NCBI RefSeq assembly: GCF_030272615.1
Contig: NC_081413.1
Coordinates: 601,708,709 to 601,772,708, forward strand
Direction of reading: 5' to 3'
DNA length: 64,000 bases
Source: Cryptomeria japonica
Taxonomy: Eukaryota; Streptophyta; Pinopsida; Cupressales; Cupressaceae
The notes beneath the pieces are model-generated. The model was not told the DNA's origin and ran no database searches. It saw only the letters and a list, made by a program, of their open reading frames with translations. Numbering within the stretch: position 1 is the stretch's first letter; every line of letters starts with the position of its first letter. The translations under genes and the position numbers were made by a program. Below, one piece after another: positions 60,150 through 64,000 of the stretch.

Positions 60150-60914
60150 TAACGTATATAAGCATCTTCGTGATAAAGTTGGCCATATTATTTAATTTCA
60201 AGTTGGCTTAATGAGAAAGTTTCTTTTTGGTAGACTAAGAGGTTCAACCTAATATAAATTCTTTCTTTTCAATGGCTTGGGCACTGCCTTAGCTTGTTTA
60301 TTTAAAAAATATAGTAATCAATGTGTATAATTAATAATGCCTTTACAAAGCATGATCATTACTCCTTAATTACAATTAATTTTGCTCCTTTTCATCAACC
60401 ATATCCTCCTTAACTATAATCTCTACTCTATGAAATACAATCATTGCTATTGTTTTTCTTTAGTGCTCACATGTGAATAATAATCATTGCTCTTTCTTAT
60501 ATTTTATAAGTTTCTTCTTAATCACTTCTCTTTATCCATATTTGTTGGCCATAATCCTTGTCTTCATGCATTGCCATTTTTTGAACAACCTTTCTTATAT
60601 TTTTTGTCCTCCTTATGTCACAGTCATTCTTAGGCTGATTTAATTGTTCGTTCTTTGATCTTTGTCTTGTATTATTGAATTACTATGATATGTCTGACAA
60701 TGACCTTTAATAATCTTGCTCATATGCTTGGAAATAATCTTGCTTAAAAATGTATGCTACCAACATGTCCATCGATTAGTGGCTTGTGGCCTTTTATGAT
60801 TTCTTTGACATAGATATCATTTAACATCAATAACATATTCAATTGTCTATTAATCTCATTCATTCATCGAAGATAATGAATATCTACTTGACATATATGA
60901 CAAACTTTCCATCA
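60150..60914 (-). repeat. LTR-D 5' LTR, outer part
   Basis: Aligns with 19525-20311 (for example TTATTTAATTTCAAGTTGGC in both). It ends TTTCCATCA, matching TTTCCAACA at 20311. Confidence 0.75.
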
Positions 60915-61399
60915 TATTCATCTGTATTATATTCTTGAGATCTTTCAAAAAACGTAAAAACATTCAAAAAATTCCTTGATTTTCACCCTAAAAAGAAAAT
61001 ATATGAAAACTAATTAGTCAGCATAGAGATGATCATTTTGTCATTTTTTGTATCTCAAAAATAAAAATGCAAAGAGTAGACCCTTGCTAAATTTTTGATA
61101 AATTTCTAAAATATAGAAGTATACAAAAAAAATTCATTGATTTATGACCTAGAAATTAGATACATGAAAAATCATAAAATTGCTATAACTCATCGAATAT
61201 TGATGATATAAACTTAATTTTTTGTTGGAGTTTTTTTAGATGATTCATAAACTTCAAAAAAAAAATTATAAATTTTTTTTCCACCTTTTGAAAGATATGA
61301 TCAAATATATAAAAACCTATTGTTTTATCACTAGATTTGCTTGCAAAGTTTATCCCCAATTATTTTTTGCATAATAAAATAAAAAACACAATAATCCCT
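60915..61399. other. AT-rich DNA without recognisable features
   Basis: Runs of A and T, no frame of note. The right part may belong to the LINE ORF2 fragment, too decayed to read. Confidence 0.5.
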
Positions 61400-61591
61400 T
61401 CCTATTGACCTTCAAAAGAAAAACCCATTTTACTCATCTGAAGATACTCGAGAGGACCACCTTCAATTTGTTTGTCATTACTTTTGTGACAATCTTATAT
61501 CCATAATACACAAAGAGATTGGATGGAAGTCATCAAAAGTCTCTACTGAGGCCTTCTTTGGGATTAAGGGCAACATAGTATTGTTTTGATT
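61400..61591 (-). pseudogene. L1 LINE ORF2 reverse transcriptase, downstream fragment
   Basis: On the minus strand, about 61575-61440 reads LPLIPKKASVETFDDFHPISLC and, one frame on, YKIVTKVMTNKLKVVL. These are the L1 RT motifs LIPK...DFRPISLCN and YKI..K.L..RLK. A frameshift lies between them. The piece continues the ORF2 fragment at 63266-64000 across an insertion. Confidence 0.8.
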
Positions 61592-63265
61592 AAAAAGAAA
61601 GCAGCGTTAAAGAGGGCGCTGACCCTTTACAAAGCCAAAGGCTATCAATATTAAAAAGACCAACCAGGGGAGCAAATCCCAAAAAGCAAAGTCGGACAGG
61701 CCAAACTGACCTATCAAACCATCAACAACCCAGCCCAAATCAAGAGGGGGGAGAAAAACCTGGAACTTGACCAAGGGGGGCTTGGGAAAGGGGGTTAGAT
61801 TTTCCTTTCCTCCTATGACAAACAACTGTCCAAGCAACACTATCATTAGGAAATTTCAAAGAAGAGTCAAGCGGGGAAGACCCTGCAGGGTCATTGCCAG
61901 ACTGTCGATGCAGAGTGGCAACAGGTTGTTGCAACGGAGCAGCAGCAAGAGAACAAGCGCCAGGAGAAGAGTGAAGGTGAGGAGCAGGAGCACAGGTGCA
62001 GGAACTAAGGGGGAAGGATCCGCCACTACAGTAATATCAACCAGGCCTTCATCAGCAGTTAGGGGCACCTCATCATGAGATGAATCAACCAAAACAGAAT
62101 CTGAAGCGTTAATCGTCAAGTGGTCTTCCGTAGCATCTTTCCACCAAGTAGCAGCACCATTGTGATGGGAGAGAGAACAGTCAGAAGCCAGGTGACCCAT
62201 TGAGAAGCACTTTCGACAGCGAAAAGGGAGGCCCTCATAATCCAGCGGTTGGGTCCAAGGCCTATCTCCAACCATAAGAACAACATCCCTAGGGAGGGCC
62301 AGAGATAAATCAACATCAATTAAAAGGCGAGAAAAGGTAGAATGACCCATGGAGAACGTGGTGTCATCAACCTTTAAGAAGCTGCCAATGGAGTTACCGA
62401 TGGCCTCAAAACAAGAATGTTCCCAGAAATGGAGGGGGAGATTGGGGAGGCGGATCCAAATCGGACGCACAGAGAGGGATTCTGTAAGGGGGTTGAAGGA
62501 AGGCATCCAGGGCTTGATAGAGAGGGAGTGATCCCCCCAAGTCCAAAGTTTTTCCAGAATCAAATCACGCTCATGAGTAGAGGTAAAGGAGGCAACAAAA
62601 AACCCCTTAGCACAAGAGAAAAGCTCAATGCCATGAGAAACAAGGGGCTTCCAAGAATCACTCACCCAACGATGAAGGTTCGGGAGGGAAGGCCAAAACC
62701 CAATAAATCTGTAGACCGGAGCGTTGCATTGATTGAAGTCCATATTCTCCAAAACCTCTTGGCCACAGACCACAATAGGAGAGGTCTTGGCACAAGGGAG
62801 AGGATGAACAACCTTAGAAGGTTGGGCAGCAAATTTAGTCACACGGGCAAAGCTACGCTTCCTAGCAAAGGGCCTGGACAGAGCATCTTCACCCCGAGCA
62901 TCACCCGCAGCAACAACAAGGGCCTCCAAATCCAAAACTGGGTCAACACCAGCCATGGGGGACCTAGCCTAAAACCCCCGCGCAGAGGGCGTGGATGAAG
63001 GCGGAAGGGAGCCATCGTCAGCAACCACGGGAGGGGGGAGACCAGCACCCTGCAGACCAACAATAGAGGCAGAGTGACGAGATGAGGCACCCACAACGCC
63101 CACCAGGGAGGAGGCAGGGCCGCCAGCAGGGGATGTCGAGAGAGAGTCCAGCGAGGGCCACAAGGATCTGCCACCAGTAACATCTGCAACAGCACTGCCC
63201 AGCACAGGGTTAAGGTTTTTCAAAATCGCCTGGGCGGGAGACGTTGCGGGAGCCATGTTTGTTAA
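61592..63265 (-). mobile_element. ORF1-only LINE-like insert within L1 ORF2
   Basis: This segment separates two parts of one LINE RT that join naturally (about ...LKDIN then N.TMLPLIPK). Its ends are flanked by similar AT-rich words on the plus strand (GTTTTGATT before 61592, GTTTGTTAATG after about 63252), a possible imperfect target duplication. It carries only ORF1. Exact ends are uncertain by a few bases, and no long poly-A tail is seen. Confidence 0.55.
61740..63256 (-). pseudogene. LINE ORF1 (DUF4283-like, CCHC knuckle)
   Basis: The ATG at 63256 opens a Ser/Ala/Pro-rich N-terminus of 95 codons. TAG at 62969-62971 stands in frame, then coding continues (62956 onward). A DUF4283-type RNA-binding fold is seen at about 62760-62340 (FWPSLPNLHRWVSDSW, KGFFVASFTSTHERDLIL, PIWIRLPNLPLHFW). 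The zinc knuckle CRKCFSMGHLASDC is at 62218-62177. The following tail becomes hydrophobic nonsense (LLLLTFTLLLALVLLLL), indicating a frameshift near 61950; another frame continues to about 61740 (AWTVVCHRRKGKSN). ORF1 proteins bind LINE RNA. Confidence 0.85.
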
Positions 63266-64000
63266 TGTCCTTTAACACCATGGATTTTCTCTTTGATTCT
63301 TGTTCTTCTTGCTTCAAATCCCCTTTAATGATCTCCCAAAAGGCCTGACAGAAACTCGCGAGGGAATCATCTCGGCATGGTGCCTTGTTTGATCGAATTT
63401 GAATGGTAATTTGTTTGACCTCATCCATAGTAACTATCTCACACATCCTTATATTTTGTTCCTCTCGATCATTTCTAGATATTACTCAAAATCTCTTCCT
63501 AGATCCTATCAGTTGTCACATGCCCCCCATTTAGTAATCCTTAAAATAGTCAACCCCTTCTTTATTAATGTCCTCTATAGTATACATAAGTTCTTTGTCC
63601 TTGTTTTTTTATTTCAAATATTATGTTTCTGCTATGCTTTACTTTAGTGGAGTTGTGAAAAACTTTGTATCCCTATCTCCATCCTTCAACCATACCTCTC
63701 AATATTTTTGTCTCCAATAGATCTCCTCTCATGCCAACACTTCCATATAATATCTTCTCAAAGTCTTTTCTTTTTCAGAAGATAAGGCATTTATACCTTC
63801 TTTAATTACATTATTGTTCAAATCTACTAGTTTTGCTTCTAACCTTTCTTTTTCCTTGAGGATATCCTTCAAATTCTTTCTATTCCCTTCTTTTAATTGA
63901 GTTTTGATAAGCTATAAATTCTTGTGAATTTGAAACATCTTCGATCCACCAAGCTTTAGCATTGTTTAACACCAGGTAGCCTCTAGATCCTTCATGCCCC
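63266..64000 (-). pseudogene. L1 LINE ORF2, upstream fragment (runs off the window)
   Basis: On the minus strand, the segment between endonuclease and RT is readable: EEIYWRQK near 63720 and WLKDGDRDTKFFHNSTKVK near 63690-63630, matching the L1 motif WL+EGDRNTKFFH. RT starts with VKQITIQIRSNKAPCRDDSL (about 63420-63360; family: NKAPGPDG, so the Gly is changed) and FWEIIKGDL (about 63330). It is broken by stops and shifts and then by the ORF1-only insert. The endonuclease part would lie beyond 64000. Confidence 0.85.

Larger units (their letters stand above)
18194..60914 (-). mobile_element. LTR-D: old non-autonomous LTR retrotransposon hosting the nest
   Basis: 18194-20311 is repeated at 44006-45379 plus 60150-60914 (about 2,118 against 2,139 bases). 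Between the copies, once nested elements are removed, about 1.46 kb remain (42544-44005). An initiator-Met-like primer site lies just left of the right copy and a purine tract (minus strand) just right of the left copy. These are therefore the 3' and 5' LTRs of one minus-strand element. The LTRs are clearly diverged. Flanking five-base sequences (AAAAA at 18189, TATTC at 60915) do not match, so the outer boundaries or the pairing remain uncertain. Confidence 0.7.

Noticed and set aside
61600-61800. Membrane-like protein from the minus strand (61846-61607)
   Set aside because: Probably the out-of-frame or UTR tail of the LINE ORF1 insert, not a separate gene.

Overview
This window looks like transposon-filled DNA from a plant with a very large genome. 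It holds no recognisable host gene, tRNA or rRNA. Nearly every coding stretch belongs to LTR retrotransposons (Ty3/gypsy Tat-type and chromoviruses, and Ty1/copia) or to an L1-type LINE. Plant-type primer binding sites (initiator-Met complements), DUF4283-like LINE ORF1 and a plant mobile domain (PMD) gene place it in land plants. A gymnosperm such as a conifer is my guess from overall character, not something the sequence proves.

Region 1 (1-16014): one nearly complete Tat-type Ty3/gypsy element on the minus strand ('Tat-1'). Its 3' LTR is cut by the window start and its 5' LTR is 15237-16014. A single gag-pol frame of about 2,509 codons (12987 down to 5461) carries gag, protease, RT, RNase H, a second RNase H and integrase. 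It is broken by seven stop codons but by no frameshift. Between integrase and 3' LTR lies a gene on the opposite strand (about 1015-3623) encoding a plant mobile domain protein. It has a tiny first exon, a clean GTAAGT...CAG intron and a TATA-like box upstream. A CG-rich motif repeated in its intron recurs in the gag-pol leader in the same sense relative to each transcript.

Region 2 (16015-18193): repeat-like, unclassified DNA.

Region 3 (18194-60914): a multi-tier nest. The host is an old minus-strand element 'LTR-D' with about 2.1 kb LTRs (18194-20311, and 44006-45379 continuing at 60150-60914). Chromovirus 'Chromo-A' (20319-42538, target duplication ATCTC) sits in the LTR-D polypurine tract. 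Chromovirus 'Chromo-B' (24092-40076, duplication CTAAG) sits in the RNase H of Chromo-A. A solo LTR 'S' (28702-30181, duplication CAGAT) sits in the RNase H of Chromo-B. 'Copia-C' (32811-39445) sits in the 3' LTR of Chromo-B. In the other LTR of D lies the decayed Tat-like element 'Tat-E' (45380-60149). Its LTRs were in turn hit by 'Copia-F' (about 45753-50984) and by the small non-autonomous LTR element 'G' (56329-59563, duplication ATTTC). LTR divergence judged by eye agrees with this order: D, A and E are strongly diverged, B and C only slightly.

Region 4 (60915-64000): AT-rich DNA, then an L1 LINE ORF2 fragment on the minus strand, split at its reverse transcriptase by a roughly 1.7 kb insert that carries only a LINE ORF1 (DUF4283-like plus CCHC knuckle).

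The most interesting unit is Tat-1: two convergent genes, gag-pol and an antisense PMD gene, apparently sharing a repeated cis motif. Decay throughout is dominated by stops explainable as C-to-T changes, as expected of cytosine-methylated repeats. Boundaries, mismatch counts and reading frames were worked out by eye.
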